64,000 nt of DNA from Paraspadella gotoi (GCA_051294375.1 JBJCIZ010000239.1:6363996-6427995); one strand, 5' to 3'. Positions 1-14,199 are shown, numbered from the stretch's first letter. Made by a program: numbers and translations. The notes: generated from the sequence alone by a model not told the origin.

Positions 1-623
1 AGAGAGAGAGAGAGGGAGAGAAAAGAGGAAGAAGGAAAGAAAACGCGAAAACGAGACCTTAAAAAGTTGAAATTGTTTCGCCGCAGCGACTTTTCTCTCT
101 TGGACGAATTTCCCCATGATCACGTGTCTACACAAGTATAAAACTTAGGTACAACAAGCTTCTTAACGCTCATTTTTAAAGTTTTATATTATTATTATAC
201 ACCATCTATCTACCGCAATGACTTTTTGATTTCATGCCTGAATGGTCACGTTACTACGCAAGTATGAAACAGGCCAAAAATTGTGTCCTATTGAATTTTT
301 CGGTCATGTGATCACTGATCACTATTTAAGGTTATCATGTGACTGCATATGTGACTGCACAAGCATTGACCCATACGCATTTTACAGGTCGTAGGGTACC
401 TCACCTTCCTAATAAAAAAGAACTTAATTGAAGCAGACTGACTGACAAACAGGACAGACCGACCAAAAACCCAAGCGTCTGATACTATCAGTGATAGGGT
501 TGTTCCGCGAGTACTCGCGGCTTAAGTAAAAAGTGTGGCGGGACAAGGGGAGGAGGAGGAGGGTAGGAGGAGAGGAGAGGGCGCAACGGGAATATATGAC
601 CACCCAAGATATCCAACATTTTT

Positions 624-656
<33 letters not shown>

Positions 657-730
657 GTCTTTAACGTCGTCGTCTGACTAACAGGTTTTATTTTCAATGG
701 AATTTCTGCTGAAAAGTTTGAAGAGAAAAA

Positions 731-928
731 NNNNNNNNNNNNNNNNNNNNNNNNNNNNNNNNNNNNNNNNNNNNNNNNNNNNNNNNNNNNNNNNNNNNNN
801 NNNNNNNNNNNNNNNNNNNNNNNNNNNNNNNNNNNNNNNNNNNNNNNNNNNNNNNNNNNNNNNNNNNNNNNNNNNNNNNNNNNNNNNNNNNNNNNNNNNN
901 NNNNNNNNNNNNNNNNNNNNNNNNNNNN
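731..928. other. Assembly gap (198 N)
   Basis: This is a run of undetermined bases. Frames that cross it are meaningless. Confidence 1.
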
Positions 929-2952
929 AATTTCAAGAGAAAATATTTGAGAGAGAATGAGATTGACATATAGAGACAGACAGACTGACCTACCGATGGT
1001 TTTGGGATTACGTGGATGAAAGTTCCGAGGTTCGTAAATTTAGCCATGGCGTTTATCTGAGAAGTCATGATTTGAGAAAGGCATTTCCTTTAGACAAGCA
1101 CAAAATATCGCCCTATGATAATTTATACTCATTCAAAATATGATATTATACATAAAAGTGAGACAACCAATAAAAAAAGACATATATCAACGCATTCTAT
1201 TTTAATACATGAACTTTTTCGCTTACTTCATAGTTTTAGTAGCATAAATTAATGAAAATAACGAGTTTTATGCTACTAGTAACTTCTAAAATTCTAGTTT
1301 TTCAAATAGTTTAAAAATAAATACCAATTTACTAACTTAACAGTAAAGCTATTGCCTCAAATATATTTACATTTTTTTTGTCCTGATCAAAGAAAATTTT
1401 GTGAATCAGAGGNNNNNNNNNNNNNNNNNNNNNNNNNGGTAACATTGCGGTGACAAATTCGTCTATCAAGAAGAACAATGCAATTCAGTTTGTTGTTTTG
1501 GCTATTCTTTCCTCCTCCTTTTCTGATTTCTTTGTTAATTTTTTCTCTTCGTTCACCTTTTTCTTTTCCTTTTTTTCCATTTCACTTCTTTTCATTCTTC
1601 CTCTTCGTCTTCTTTCTTCCTCTTCCTTTTACTTTTACCCTTTCCATTTGCCCTTCTTTCTGCACGTTCCTTTTTTTTCCCTTCTTCTTTTTCCTTCCTC
1701 TTTCCCTCTTCCTTTTTCCCATTTCATTTTTCCTTCCATTTTCCTCTCCCTCTTCCTCCTTCTCTTCCCTTAAACAACATTTCCCTATCCTCTTTTTTTC
1801 TTTCTCGTGGCTCTTCCTATTTCACCATCTTTCTTCCTTTCCATTTTCTTCTTCCTTTCTCATCATTTCCGCCTTCCTCTTCCTCATCCCTTTTCTCTTC
1901 TTTTCTCTTCAGGTTTTTTCCTAGTGTCTTTTTCTTTTTTTTTCTTTTTTTTTTTGTTATTTTCGGGCGTCTTCAGGCGCAAAGGAGCAAAAGAAACGCC
2001 GACCCGAAAGGGGGTAAAGTGAGAGGGGGGAAGAATAGGGGGAGGAATACAACAGGCGGGTGAAGAAGAGAATGGGTTTGTAGCGGGGGAGGCGGGAAAG
2101 AGACAGGGCGTTCGGGGGTAAGGAGTGTATAGAAAAAGAGAAAGAGAGAGAGGGGAAGAGGAGAGAGAGAGGGTGGGGATTGAATAAATTCTAATGAATG
2201 GAAAAGTCAGAGAAAAAATTGAATGATATTGGAATGGTGAAGATTAATACTAATTAAACACAGAGGGAATATGGGGGATCGGAGAGAGAGAGAGATGATG
2301 AGGAGAAGATGAGGAGAGACAGAGAGATGAGAGAGAGAGATGAGAAAGGAGACAAAAGTTCGAAGTAGAAAATGGGGTGGGTTAGACTGGGGGGAAAAAG
2401 AAATGAGAATGAAAAATGATTATAATTATGGGTGAATGAGTAATAATAAAAAATATGCTTATAGTAAAAAACGATATAGTACATACGACACAATTTAGCA
2501 AATTTACTTGTTTCACTATTTTTCATTTTTCTATTCCAATATTTTAATTACCTTCATGAGGATTATAGTATGCGTTAATCTATTTATTAGTTTGTCAAAC
2601 ATATATTGCACCTCTTTTTTAAAAATTTTATTTATGCTAATAATCAATTTGGGAAGGGCAGTCAGTGTTGTCTTCTGGAAATTAGAGGGACATCTATACA
2701 ACACAAGGTTAGATTATACTATGCTGTCCTATTTTTCTAATATAGAGTATCTAACATCAAGTTTTCTGTTAGAAAAGGTCATTAATGAAAAATCATAATA
2801 ATCTAAACAAAAGAAGAAGGGATTTGAAAAACAAAAAAAAGAAACATAACAAAAGAAAAATTGTTGTTCAAAATTCCCCGACTCACGTCGCCTCCATGAA
2901 GGAGACTGAAAGTTGGGTTTTATCTGTTGAAAAGTTATCAATGTCAGACAGA

Positions 2953-3010
<58 letters not shown>

Positions 3011-3144
3011 CCCCCCGCGCGATGGCTTTTTAGCTCAAGATTCTCTCTTGACAAAAGAAAAAGAAGAAGAAGACGCGACAATTTGACAAATGGATATTTT
3101 TTTGGCTTAAAAATACAGAAAAAGATAAAAAAGATGGGAACAAA

Positions 3145-3430
3145 CTATGGCCTTATTTTCCCAAAACGTCCCATTTCATTTTAAAATTAGGTTAATTAGT
3201 GTTGTAGGGTTAGTGATTTGGTTAGGGATTAGTTTAGTGATTACTGTTAGCGATTAGGTTTGTAATTAGGGTTAAAGATTTGGGTTAGGGATTAGCGTTT
3301 AAGGTTAGTGGTTACAGTTAAAAATTAAGGATAAGGGGCGAAGGTTAGGGTTAGGATTAGGATTAAGGAGTTGGGTTATAAATTTAAGAATAGATTTACG
3401 TCAAATATTAAGACCAATATCAAATTCAGG
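3145..3430 (+). repeat. Telomere-like repeat element, family T
   Basis: The element begins with a terminal motif resembling CCTTATTTTCCCAAAACG, followed by CCCATTTCA, and then a degenerate array of GGTTAGG/GATTAGGG words. The same terminal motif plus array occurs near 20,225, 28,275, 32,340-32,695 (other orientation), 39,395-39,505 (other orientation), 24,500-24,780 (other orientation) and 41,138. I infer a small dispersed element with inverted ends and a telomere-like core. It is not a chromosome end. Confidence 0.6.
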
Positions 3431-4533
3431 GATAAAGGAAAATAAACCCCACACTATTAGGAAAAAGAGAGAAAAAAAGATCTTTTTTAAGAGTTTAAAT
3501 GACAAAAATGACAAATAAAGGGGGAAAACATTAGGCAAGATGTGGGGGGAATCAAAGTTTACAGAGTCGAAGTTTGTGATTAAGCATCAAAAAAAAAACT
3601 TGAACAAAGAGCATATTTTACTGAGGACACTTACAGTGGTGACTGGTTTATTTTTGCAGGCGGGGGAGGGTGAACTGATCTTACTGCGTTCATACTGTAC
3701 CTAAGAGAGAGTGATCAGAGAGAGAGACGTGTGGTCAGAGAGAGAGAGACAGAGAGTCAGAGGAGAGCGGAAGGAAGAAAGAGATTTCGGAGGAGAGAGA
3801 GAGNNNNNNNNNNNNNNNNNNNNNNNNNGATAGAGAGCGGGAGGAAGTAGAAAGCAGAAGTGAGAGAGAGAGTGAGAGGCAGAGAGAGATGAGAGAGAGA
3901 GAAGAGAGGCAGAGAAGAGGGAGAGAGGAGCAGAAAGAGTAGGAGCAGAGCACGAGAAAAGAATAGAAAGAATAGCGAACACAAAAATCTATAAAACCAA
4001 AAAAAAAACGCGGGAAAGTTACATAACTATGTCCCGACGCCCTGCGTACTCTCTCTCTCTCTCACGACCTTTTCCATCATTTTCATTATTTTCTCAGGAG
4101 ATTTTCGCTGTCTACTTCTTACGCCCTGAAATGGATATTATCCAGAATTTTTGAGGCCAGTTTTTTCTTTTTCCTTTTCTTTCTATTTTTTTTCTCGCTC
4201 AAAAGCAGACGACGAATCAACAGATAAACACTTAGCTGTTCGCAGGTTCTAACAAAATAAGTTTCGGTAAAAAATCGTGAAGGAGTGAATTAGAAAATTG
4301 TAAGTTTTATTTAAATCTTAAGGACAAGAGAAATTAAGTGTGAAACAAGGAATGGTAAAGAAAACGCACTGTGACTGACTAATCAATAAAATATTACCTG
4401 CGGCTTTTAAAAAAGACTATGATAAAAAAAATATACCAGTAAAAATGGTGAAAATAGAGTGAGTGAGAGGCAATAGATAGAAGATAGAGCATATTGATAA
4501 TATTGATAATATTGATGATAATAATAATAACAA

Positions 4534-4570
<37 letters not shown>

Positions 4571-7500
4571 TGGCTCGCGTACCTCCGTCGATGATCTCCC
4601 GTTCTCACGCGCCCATGACTTTTTTCAGATTGCCCCTCGTGGTGCCTGGATCGTAAATTGCTGCCTTTTTTTATTTATATGCGCGTTTGCGCTCTCTGCG
4701 TGTTAATGGATTTTTTTATCCTCAACTGTCTGTAGTGGGCTGAGGCTTATATATTGATTAAGCTCACTCTCGTAGTCTTTTTTCTGATTTCGAGTCCTCC
4801 CGTTTTTTTGATTATTCAGGGCGATCATCGGTTTTCGAATGTTTTTGCTATTAGTTTGATTCAGGGGGGCTTGTATATGAAGCGCGCTTGTTTTAGGGGG
4901 TCGTGTGTGGCGTGTGTTTGGCGGGGGTGTGCGCTCGTTTCCCGCTGATTGGGCGTAGAAATAGAGTTATTTCGGTGTTTCTCAGATGAGGAGTGGTTTA
5001 TGTTTCTCCGATGTTTAATGGGCTGGCTATGGGGTCGTTCAGAGTGTTTATTCGAGAGTCGGTTTTTACGTTTGGGAGTCGGCAGTGTTTCTTGGGTAAG
5101 AGATTTCATGTAATTCATCGCGTTACTTTGTTCTGTGGTGGTTTTCTTGTTGAGGCTGTTGGTGCGCGCGTGCTTGGCGTTCTGTGTTGCGTGAGGTCGG
5201 AGCGTGGGGGTGGAGTTCTTGTTGAACTACAGACAGGCTTGCTGGTTTGACTGTTTTATTTTCGGTTGGGGCTTTGTCGAATTCATTTCATATTTGATCT
5301 TCATGTAGGTCGAGATATGTTGCAGATCTACGCTGTCATAGCTTTTCGGTTTCGGAGTGTGTGTTCGAAATGTATGGCTACATGGTTTCCTGAGGGAGTG
5401 GCGGCATTATTGATAGGCTTTTTCTTTGATATTTATTTAGAGGTTTTTTGGGGCTCGTATTGGAGTGGTGATGGTGCGGAGGGCGTGCATTATTGTTGAC
5501 TATCGAGGAGGGGTTTTGGGTAGTCTCGAAGAGCTAATGCGGCGAGGTGTTGTTGTTTCGATTGTTGTTGTTCTTGTTGTGGCATCGGGATGGGCTTCGG
5601 CGAGCTGTGATGTAATTAGTCTGGGATCCGCTTTAAAGCGCGTTGAGTGGTTGTGCCATTTGAGAGGGTTTGTCGGTTTTATATTATTTTTTCCGCGTTG
5701 GGGTTTATGGGTTGCGCTTGGGGTGCCTACGATGGCGTCGATAGTGCCATTTTTTCCGGTAGGTCGTCCAGAGTGGGGTTCGAGTTTTGGTGTGGGCATT
5801 CAGTGTTGTGGGTGGGAGGTGGGGTAGATCGGGGGGGGAGTTGGTGTGGTTTGTGTGTACGTTGGGGTGGCCGACCTCGCCGTTGGTCTTGTAGACGGAA
5901 ACCTTAAGGTTGGACGAGGCCATGTGGAGGCCCGGCGTTTATCAGTAAGGGTGCCTAGCAACGCTCGTACGGGCGGCGCGGCGTTCGTGCGGCACCGAAT
6001 GAAAAATTTTCGATGCGCTGATCATTTTAAAATAATCATCCGTTTGATATTAGTTGGGAAAGTTAAAATAAATACGAATACCTCACCTCAAGAAACTTAC
6101 TCTTGTGCCTATTTTTTTCATTTTATTGCTATGCATAACCGAAATTCTTTTACGAGGCTTGCGGCCGAAAAATGAAAATTCGTTTTTCCTTATTTTGCTT
6201 AGTTTTCGCTTCGGCGCGAATTTTCCCTATAGGGACTGCACCAAACCTGAAAATTCTGATTAAATGATTTTTCAGATTTGAAATTTTTTGTATTTTATTT
6301 TTTACTGTTTAAGGACAATATGTTTTTTTCAGAAACTGTTTTGTTTTGGTTAGTAACATTATTTTAAAAAATTTATTTTATTATTTAAGTGGCTGGAAGT
6401 AGGGTTTTAAAAAATATTTTAATTTATTATTTATTTTTCGATTTTCGTAAGTGCATACCCCCTACTCGAAAATTTTTTGTTCAGTATTTTGTGGACATGT
6501 AAATATAAGTTTTTTCGACAATTATTGTTCTCATTTTGGTTGCTAATATGTTTATGTTACCGGATTTCACGTTTAAAGTTTAAGGTCTCAAAATGGGATT
6601 ATTGGCGTTACAGGGTCGTAATCGGTTTTATGCTCGAGATTTATTCGCGTTTTTCCGGTTTTAATATCGTAGGTTCTCATCTCGGGTCTGATTTATTTTC
6701 GAAAATTCGCTGGAGTTTTTGGAATTTTTATATTGGAAAAAGAAAAAATATTTTTTATTATTTTTTGGCCCCTCATTTGCATAACGGGTTTTTCAATACG
6801 AGTCGCGGTTTGTCGCTTCTGTTCTTTGTTTTCCTCCTTTTTTCCAGGTTTTAGTTACCCGTCCTTTCTGTACCTAGATCATAACGGACGTTCAAGTGTG
6901 ACGTGGAAAGAAACTTTAAAACATTTTCAAAGCTTTCCAAAATGCAGGCCTCCATCACTAGTCAGGCGTCAGGTAGTACGGGCGCTGCAAAATGTGTTGT
7001 GCTCCGCACCTAGCCCGCCAGGGACAAGCTGCTCCTGTCCAGCAGCCGCTCTGGGTCGATTCAGTTGACGGCGGCCAAAACGGCAGAGAAAATAGACGCC
7101 GCGTATGGCTGCAACTTTTCGTCAAAATGGTGCGTTTCGGCGCGGCGTCATTCTGACGAGGCGGCTAATGTCGCCGGAGCGCCTATTTTGAAGAATCTGA
7201 AAAGTCATTGCCGCCCTATTAGACCTTGGTTCGTCGCGATGGACGAGATTGCAAGGAGCATCAGAGGCAAATGAATTGTGCTGCCACCCGGAGGCGAGAC
7301 CGGTGATGACTCGGTGAAGGTTAGCGAAAGCGTCAGGGGCTGTTTCAGTCCAGCGTGACGCCGCTGTTGAGTCTGGAGCGGTCGGAGACGTGTGGGCGGT
7401 TGAAGGCGGCTCAAGCCCTCCGCCCCAGTTCCGGGACGTCGACTTATGTTCGACTCCAGAAAGGTGGAGAAGCAGGTTCGAAAGCGGCCCTTTGAGGCCG

Positions 7501-10500
7501 CGACGTCAGTTGGTTAAGATCCGAGGTCGCCGGAGGCGTTCGGTGTTGATTCGACGGCTTTTGGAGTCTCCACGCCAGTCGCCGAAGGGGTAAGGTCTCC
7601 GCCGGCGGGTCGGGTGAAAAGCGTGAGGACGGGCGCGACCGGAGTCCGCAGCAGTGAGTGAGAAGGGGCGGTGCGATTTCGCATATCTGCCCGCTTGCTC
7701 TCACTGTGTGTTTTGTGGGCAGGCCTTGGTGTCCGTGGCGGCCCGCGGGAGATATTTTGAGATTGTTTTATATTTTTATTTTGAAGTTGTTTGCCGGGAC
7801 GGGTTTAGCATTACAGCCCTATCCTCCCTTCTGGAGATATGGGGGCCTAAAACTTTTAACAGCACATAGATCATTGTAAAGGGTTTGGGGTTTACGGAAG
7901 CTCCTCCCCTGTTAAAACCACTGAGCTAATTTTATTGGGTGGTTAGATGTCACGTGATTTACTTATTTTATTTGGCACAGTAAAGAGTAGGTAATATTAC
8001 GCGCATTGTGTCAGTCGTGAGTCATTTTCTTCAGTCAGGCATCCTAAACATTATTACATGTGGCTTATGATAAGATATAGTCCCAAAAATGTACCTTTGA
8101 TTATAAAATTACCTAGGCTAATTTTTAATCTAGCATTTTTCCGCGCAACACTTGGTAAATATTATATTTTAATATTATTTTCTTAAGTCTTTATTTCGTG
8201 CTTTTCTATTTACAAGCCTCAACGATCCGGCTCGTGTTGTTCGTCAGTGGGTCAGTGGTTCTCTCTTGGATTTCATCTGACGACGTTCATACGAAATGGT
8301 TTCTATAGTTAGTAGTGTTCTCTTAACTTGGTATTTGTTCGTTTTTGGGTCTGCGTCCCGTCTAACCGGCCAGACCAATTATTTATTTTTTTTTTGTTTT
8401 GTCCTTGCGTCCGTAATGCGGAGCCAGGGACTAGTCTGCGTCGTTCTATTACGCGCAGATACATTTTTTATCTTAAACGAGGGCAGAAGATATGTTTTTC
8501 AATTTTTTGGCGACGCCCCGGTCGCAGAGAAGAATTAAAGTTTTTCGTTTTTTTGAAACGCTTACAGCGTTTTTAAAGTAAAAATTATTTAGAGAATTTT
8601 GATAAATAAGACGAACGGTTTTTAAGACGGGGTTTAATTTTTTGAAATGATAGGATAATTTTTTCATTATTGATTGAATATCTTTTTCATTTTTAAATAT
8701 AAATAAACTCCGTCGGCGCGAGTCAACCTTACTCTTTTTCGGAGTATTTTTTCTCATAAAGTTAAACAGGCCTCTCGCGCCTGATAGGGCTTAGGCTATT
8801 TTTCTTTAATTCGATGGCGCTCAGGCTTTTCTCGAAAGCCTTTTCTTCTTTCTGTGAGCTGAAAGAGGCTCGTCTTCCATTTTTACCAATTATAACTGAT
8901 TTGTTATTTTAATTAATAGTTATTTTTATTTCTTTATTTTCCCGTTTTCTGGATTTGTTCAAATTCGCGATGGAAAAGTTGGATTCTCCTTGGCGGAGTA
9001 AAGGGTTGGGATCCGAGATACGGATTCGATTTCCTGGTAAAACGTGGCGAAAACGTTATTTATTTAACATTTTTTTCAGTCACGTTCACTCGGATTTCCT
9101 ATTTTTTTCTGCACTTAGCAATCCTTTTTTATGGGAGTCCCGGCCCCAGTTACAAAAGCCGTATTATTTTTATTCAATGTTTTGTTCATGTTCTATTTTG
9201 CCTCTTTATTTCGAATTTACTGCACCATGGGTCGACTTGATCGGCATGGGGGCTGCCTTTGTGGGACGGAAGTTCCTTCTTGCTTTGCTCGGCTTTGACG
9301 TCCGTCCTCGGATCAGAAAGTTAATCGGTGGAAGGTGTTTTATCATGGCCGGCGGTGAGGTTCGTGAGAGGCCTCTGTCCGCGTGCAGCGGCAAGTGCCC
9401 GTACCAGCCTCTACTCGTTTGACGCATGTGTTTTACTTTGACCTTATTTCAAAATCTCCAATATTTTTTGGCCTTTTTTAACGCGTTTTTTTGGAAAAAT
9501 TTACATTTTTTATTTCGTTATCGTTGCGTTCAGTTTCGCGGATGTTACGCGGGATAACCTTATATTTCGTCATATTTCGTACGTACCCTCCGTATATTGC
9601 GTTATGTTGACTCATGCGATATTTTCCCCACGCGGACCCATCTCGTACGATCTCGATGCATTCGTGATGCAGTCGTATTACATGTTGTTTTCTGCTGTTT
9701 TAATGCTCGTTTACATGCCGGCCTTCGAGCACGATGAAACATGAGTTGCCGGTTCCGTAGTGAGAGACGCTCGAGATCGTGACGAACGATTACGGGCTGA
9801 GCTACGAATTATCGATGTTGCGTTTGGTCGTGCTGGTACTTGGTGTGGCGTGAACATTTAGAAAATAATTATTGTTATTCTTAAGTTTTTTCTTAATATT
9901 TTTTTAAGTTTTAAAATAAATATTTATTTTTAGGAGAATATTCGTTATTTGGTATGGTTGGTTTTTCGGTAGGTTAACCCTCGACTTTCAAATCGATGCG
10001 TACGGCCCCTCGGATTATCTCCGGATTAAGTGTTTTTCCATCATGCCTTTTTCCCCGGAATCTTTCGCGACTTTACGCTCGAGAGAAATTTTGTGATTTT
10101 CCCCCCAAGTTTATCCCCCAAGCATTACAAATTAACTCGCGGTAGTTTCATTGTTCTTTGTATTTTTTGAATGTAGCGGTTTTTTTTTGCTGAAGATTTG
10201 TGTCGAAATTTTTTCTTTTTTTTGTACGAAGGTTAGTTCCTCTCCGTTCGTGCGGGGGTAACGGCCAAATTTTATCGTAATGAAAATTTAGTATTTTTTG
10301 GAAAAATATGTTTATTTAAAAGCATACTTTGTTCGTTTTTTAAAGAAAATTGATGTATTGTTCGTTTTTAGTGAATAAGCCTTAACGCGCACTAAATCAC
10401 AAAGCGTGTTTTTGGTAATTTTGTTTTAGATTTTCTGTGTTTTAGGAAGTTAGAAACAAGTGAAATTGAGTCTAAGGTTCAAGGTTTTTTAGGTTGAGTG

Positions 10501-13500
10501 AGAGGAGGAAAAACAAACCAACGCTCGCCAAGCGTGTTCTTACCGACGCAGAACATAGACGGAGAACAAACCCTCTTCGAGGCGTGTTGCAGTGACCACC
10601 CACTGCTTAAAACACCCATTGTCCGCATTTTTTGTAATTTATTTAGTTTTGTTCGTTTTTTGATAGCCTAAGGAGAAAGAATAGAGCGACATTAGAGTAG
10701 GAGAATAAATATAGATTTATCTTTCTCTGATATTTATATTATTCATAGTTTGCCCCTAACATTTTTTCGCTTTTTGATAAAAGTTTTTTGCCTCAAACTT
10801 TCAAAGAGTCTCTAGGACGGAGGAGCTTTGTGAGTTGATGCTAAAATATCACATTTTAGGCGTTGGAGCGACGTCCAACCCGCGTGTCATGGGTGCTGTC
10901 CTCCCTGCGCGCCGCAAGGCGGCGGTTTCTCTTGTACACACGGCCGGTTTCCAGTTAAGATTGGTTGAGAGAAATCGTCGGTGAACTCCAAATTTGTCGG
11001 CATTACGGTATACGAGAGGTTACTTTGTTAGAACCACCGTCTTCCTCTTGGTAGGCGGGCAAGGACCTTACCGAAATCCCCTTTAGAGGTACTCTACGGC
11101 CGTCTTAACAGTTATGTCCTGGCTTTCCCGGCAAAGTCAGCTGGTTCGTAAATCGTCGGACTTTGTACGTTACATTTTTTGTATTTTCTGCCCTTTAAAA
11201 ATAAGTTAGCAGGAGCTATGGATCAGGCGAGCCAGCGCAACTGAGGGGATTACCATCGTATTGGCCTGGTTTTATTTTTGGCAGGGTTTGAGGGTCTCGC
11301 GCCCCACTCCCGTGTGGAGTCTTAGTTTTTACCGTTGGCCCGTATTATTACTCGTCCGAGATTGTTGCAACGGCAGACGGATGCTTAAAATAAAATGACA
11401 ATAAAGTAAGTTCCTATTATTGCATCCAGAGTTGAGATTAATTTCGTTTCTTAGTGTCGTTTTTTAGGTTTTGTGTTTCGGGTTTAGTATGTGATTCAGG
11501 AATTGGATTTCGTTTTTTAAGGATTAGTTCCTAATATTTTTTTTTGCCAACCGGTGACTACGACATTAGGTAGATAAGGTTTTTCTAAATTCTTTTGATT
11601 TTCAGTGTATATTTCAAGAAGATTTTTCAATTTACAAGTAGATTCGACAGGCGAAGATTTAGTGGGCAGATTGATCGCAAGATTTTAGGTATTTTTTTAT
11701 ATTTTGTCTCAATTTACTATTTTTTCCCGTAGGAAGTAGTATAAGTTTTTTGTGTCGTAGTATGGTGTGCGTCTCTAATATTTTGGTAAGGGGACGTATG
11801 TGCGCAGATCTTCGAAGATTCGGTCTTTCGGCATCGGAGGCTTCATCAAGGATCGTTGAAGGAATGACTGTGGGAGTATGCCTGATGTGCCTGAAGTATG
11901 TGTCGATCCTTTATGCGGCTACCTGCGGTAGAAGATGAATTTTTGAAGATTTGTGTTATATCGTCTCTGGTTTGTTCGTGATTATGAAGGCACCTTTTGG
12001 CTCGCCAATGTTCGTCTGAGGTCGAGGGGTTGAATATTGTTCTTAGCACGGTTCAGTAATTACTTCGAGATCCGATTTCGTTCCTGCGGGGGGCAGAAAG
12101 TTGCATTCGGTAAACCGTGTATATCGTTTCCCAATGATCGGACAAACTTAGAATTTTTTCTTTATATATTTCGTTCCATGCTTTGGAATTCGAATTGGTC
12201 GGCGTGCTGTACGCTTAACCGATTCGGGCTTCCATTAAATATCACGCTTCTTTCCTTTAGTTGGACTCTTTCGAGAGATCGGCGGTGTAATTATGTTCGA
12301 GTTCGGGTCGGCCTCAGGAGACAGATCCACCGGTCTTCGCGCTTCGACACTAAGTGAAAAGAAAATCGGGTTTGAAGTCGGCCACCGGGGTCAGTCATAA
12401 ACCGGCTTTTAAACTTCGATAAAGGATTATAATTATTTTGCTTTTGATTTAGTTATTTTTTTGTAGTGATAAGCCGAAGTAGCTTGCCAAAAATCATTTT
12501 ATATTGGTGTCAGTTAGTTATCAGTCAGAAATATTTAGCATCCCTTTCCGTCTGCATTCCCCCCTGCTTGTGTCAATTTATTTATAGGCCTTTTGTATGT
12601 ATCTTTTCAGTTAGGCCGGGCAACTCACACGATTTAAAGTAATACTGGCCAGAGATTTGCCCCAGTTTTTTTATGTTTCTGTTTTTGATTACGGTTGAAA
12701 AATCGGGTCGGTAGATATTACCACGTCCGTACATGAGATGTTTTTTTGTGGGTTTTCTCTATAATCGTAGTCAGAGACGTTCGTTTTGCAAATCGCAAGC
12801 ACGGCGCTTCGCAATTCGCAGAAGTTGGGTGAGCGGCACTCAGGCCGTTTCGTGAACCGAGCGAACATAGTTGTGCTACGTTTTTCTGTTTTTTGGCTGA
12901 AATTATATTGGAAGTTACGACTGCCGTAGTTTTTTAATGACATCAAGGCTGTCTCCGGTTTTTTCTAAATTCATCATTGTGTAACCCTACCTGTTTTCGT
13001 CGTTCAAACATGATAACTTGAAGTAGCAATTAGCCGTGTGGAAGAGGGTTGTCCCGGTCGTTTTGTCGTCTGCGTCGTCACCGTCTGTCCGTTCAGCCGT
13101 ATATCGTCAGTTTTTTTGTCAGTATTTTTTTGGAATTTTCTTGTGTTTTTGAGTATTAAAACAAAGTAAAGGTCCTAGGCGGCATTTTTTGCATAGCTCC
13201 GCTTTTAATATTCTTCCTTTCCTACTTTTCCAGGCCCCCTGCGACCGATATTTGGATGTAGTTCTTTCTAAGACATGCTCGCGCGAAGGTATTTGGTATG
13301 CTTGACATACCCAAATAGCGGGGGGGTGTTAACGACAATAACTATCTTTAATATTCCGAGGAAATGCCAGCTTCTCTACTTTTCCCTCGATATGCTTCTT
13401 TTGGCTCTTTATTACTCGACATATCGAAAATAGCGTTCCCTTCTAATGGAATCGACACGACATCTTTAGGCCTCTCTCTTTTGTGTTCCTAACTTAAGTA

Positions 13501-14127
13501 CAGAATTCCGAAGCAAAGTGTACAAGCTGATTCTGATTGGGCCCGGTTATCTAAGTATGGATGTGGCGTAAATTTCGGATAGAGTTTCGATTAAAGATTC
13601 TGATCGAATTCTATCCACAGTGGCATCTTCAGATCTCAAAAGTTGTCACTGGGTTTTAAGTTCTTTTCAAGCATTAGAAACTCTAATCAGATTATCGTCG
13701 GATCTTATTTTTTGTGTGATCAGCTGGTTTGTGGACTTTTCTATGAGGAAGCATCTCTATTTTGCATATTATTTGGCTTCAGAAACAAGTAAGAAAGACA
13801 CTTTAATTTATATATATTTGCTGAGTGTTGTACTAATGTTTTGTTATTCTTTGCCCAGGACTTCTAACTCCTTTTACAGACTTACAACTACAGACATTTC
13901 GTCAAGTCCTGGGCTTCGTAAGATCGTCGTCGCTTTCGGCCTTAGCCCGGTCAGTCTACCGAAAACTTTTTGTCGTCATCATCTCCAGGGCCGTCCTTGA
14001 CCGGGGCGCCTATCGTCTCTTCTGCGCCATTTTATACCCGATTCATCTGGTCTTCAATGCGCAGAATTAGTCCAGTCCAGTTAGTATTCAAAGAACGCCA
14101 CATATCTGCCGAACTTAGTTCACAACA
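4571..14127 (-). mobile_element. Compositionally distinct block, possible degraded retroelement
   Basis: From about 4,571 the (AAT)n repeat gives way to high-complexity sequence with almost no microsatellites. The left part is strongly G/T-rich on the + strand, so A/C-rich on the minus strand. The block ends at about 14,127 where A/T triplet repeats resume. Read on the minus strand it starts with TGTTGTGAACTAAG and has a TATAAAA box about 95 bases inside (around 14,030-14,036), like the start of an LTR; the far minus-strand end finishes in CA at 4,571. I did not find a second copy of that terminal sequence, a clear target-site duplication, or a convincing reverse transcriptase, integrase or transposase. 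All frames are short (at most 155 codons). Retroelement origin is an inference; it could also be foreign or structural DNA. Confidence 0.3.
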
Positions 14128-14168
14128 ATCTATTTATTATTATTATATGATTATATTAATTTATTGAT

Positions 14169-14193
14169 NNNNNNNNNNNNNNNNNNNNNNNNN
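14169..14193. other. Assembly gap (25 N)
   Basis: This short gap lies just beyond the right end of the compositionally distinct block, inside A/T-rich repeat. Confidence 1.
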
Positions 14194-14199
14194 ATAATC

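Larger units (their letters stand above)
1..4560. other. Intergenic low-complexity DNA with gaps
   Basis: I see no supportable gene here. The stretch holds a (CGT)n run near 625-655, a 198-base gap (731-928), two 25-base gaps (1,413-1,437 and 3,804-3,828), a long T/C-rich tract (about 1,500-1,960), (GA)n at about 2,950-3,006 and 3,710-3,960, and (AAT)n at about 4,530-4,570. Around 3,145-3,430 lies a copy of a telomere-like GGTTAGGG/GATTAGG repeat family that starts with a motif like TTTTCCCAAAACG and recurs elsewhere in the window. A GACAGACCGACC-type short repeat near 440-470 also recurs. Long frames here are translations of these repeats. Confidence 0.8.

Noticed and set aside
1450-2022. 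Long overlapping frames rich in Phe, Ser and Leu
   Set aside because: They are translations of a T/C-rich tract, open in several frames at once, with no domain character.
3150-3400. GGTTAGGG words suggesting a telomere
   Set aside because: The words are degenerate, interstitial and recur as dispersed elements with defined ends. The window continues with genes on the far side.
8955-9422. 155-codon plus-strand frame, the longest in the island
   Set aside because: Hydrophobic, compositionally driven sequence without motifs; an isolated frame in a block with no other coding support.
12037-12357. 106-codon plus-strand frame in the compositional island
   Set aside because: No recognisable motif, no splice context, and comparable frames occur on both strands in this block.
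12689-12946. Minus-strand frame with a faint resemblance to a retroelement RNase H (NFCELRSAVLAIC)
   Set aside because: Only one short similarity, no catalytic acidic pattern I can confirm, and no adjoining reverse transcriptase.
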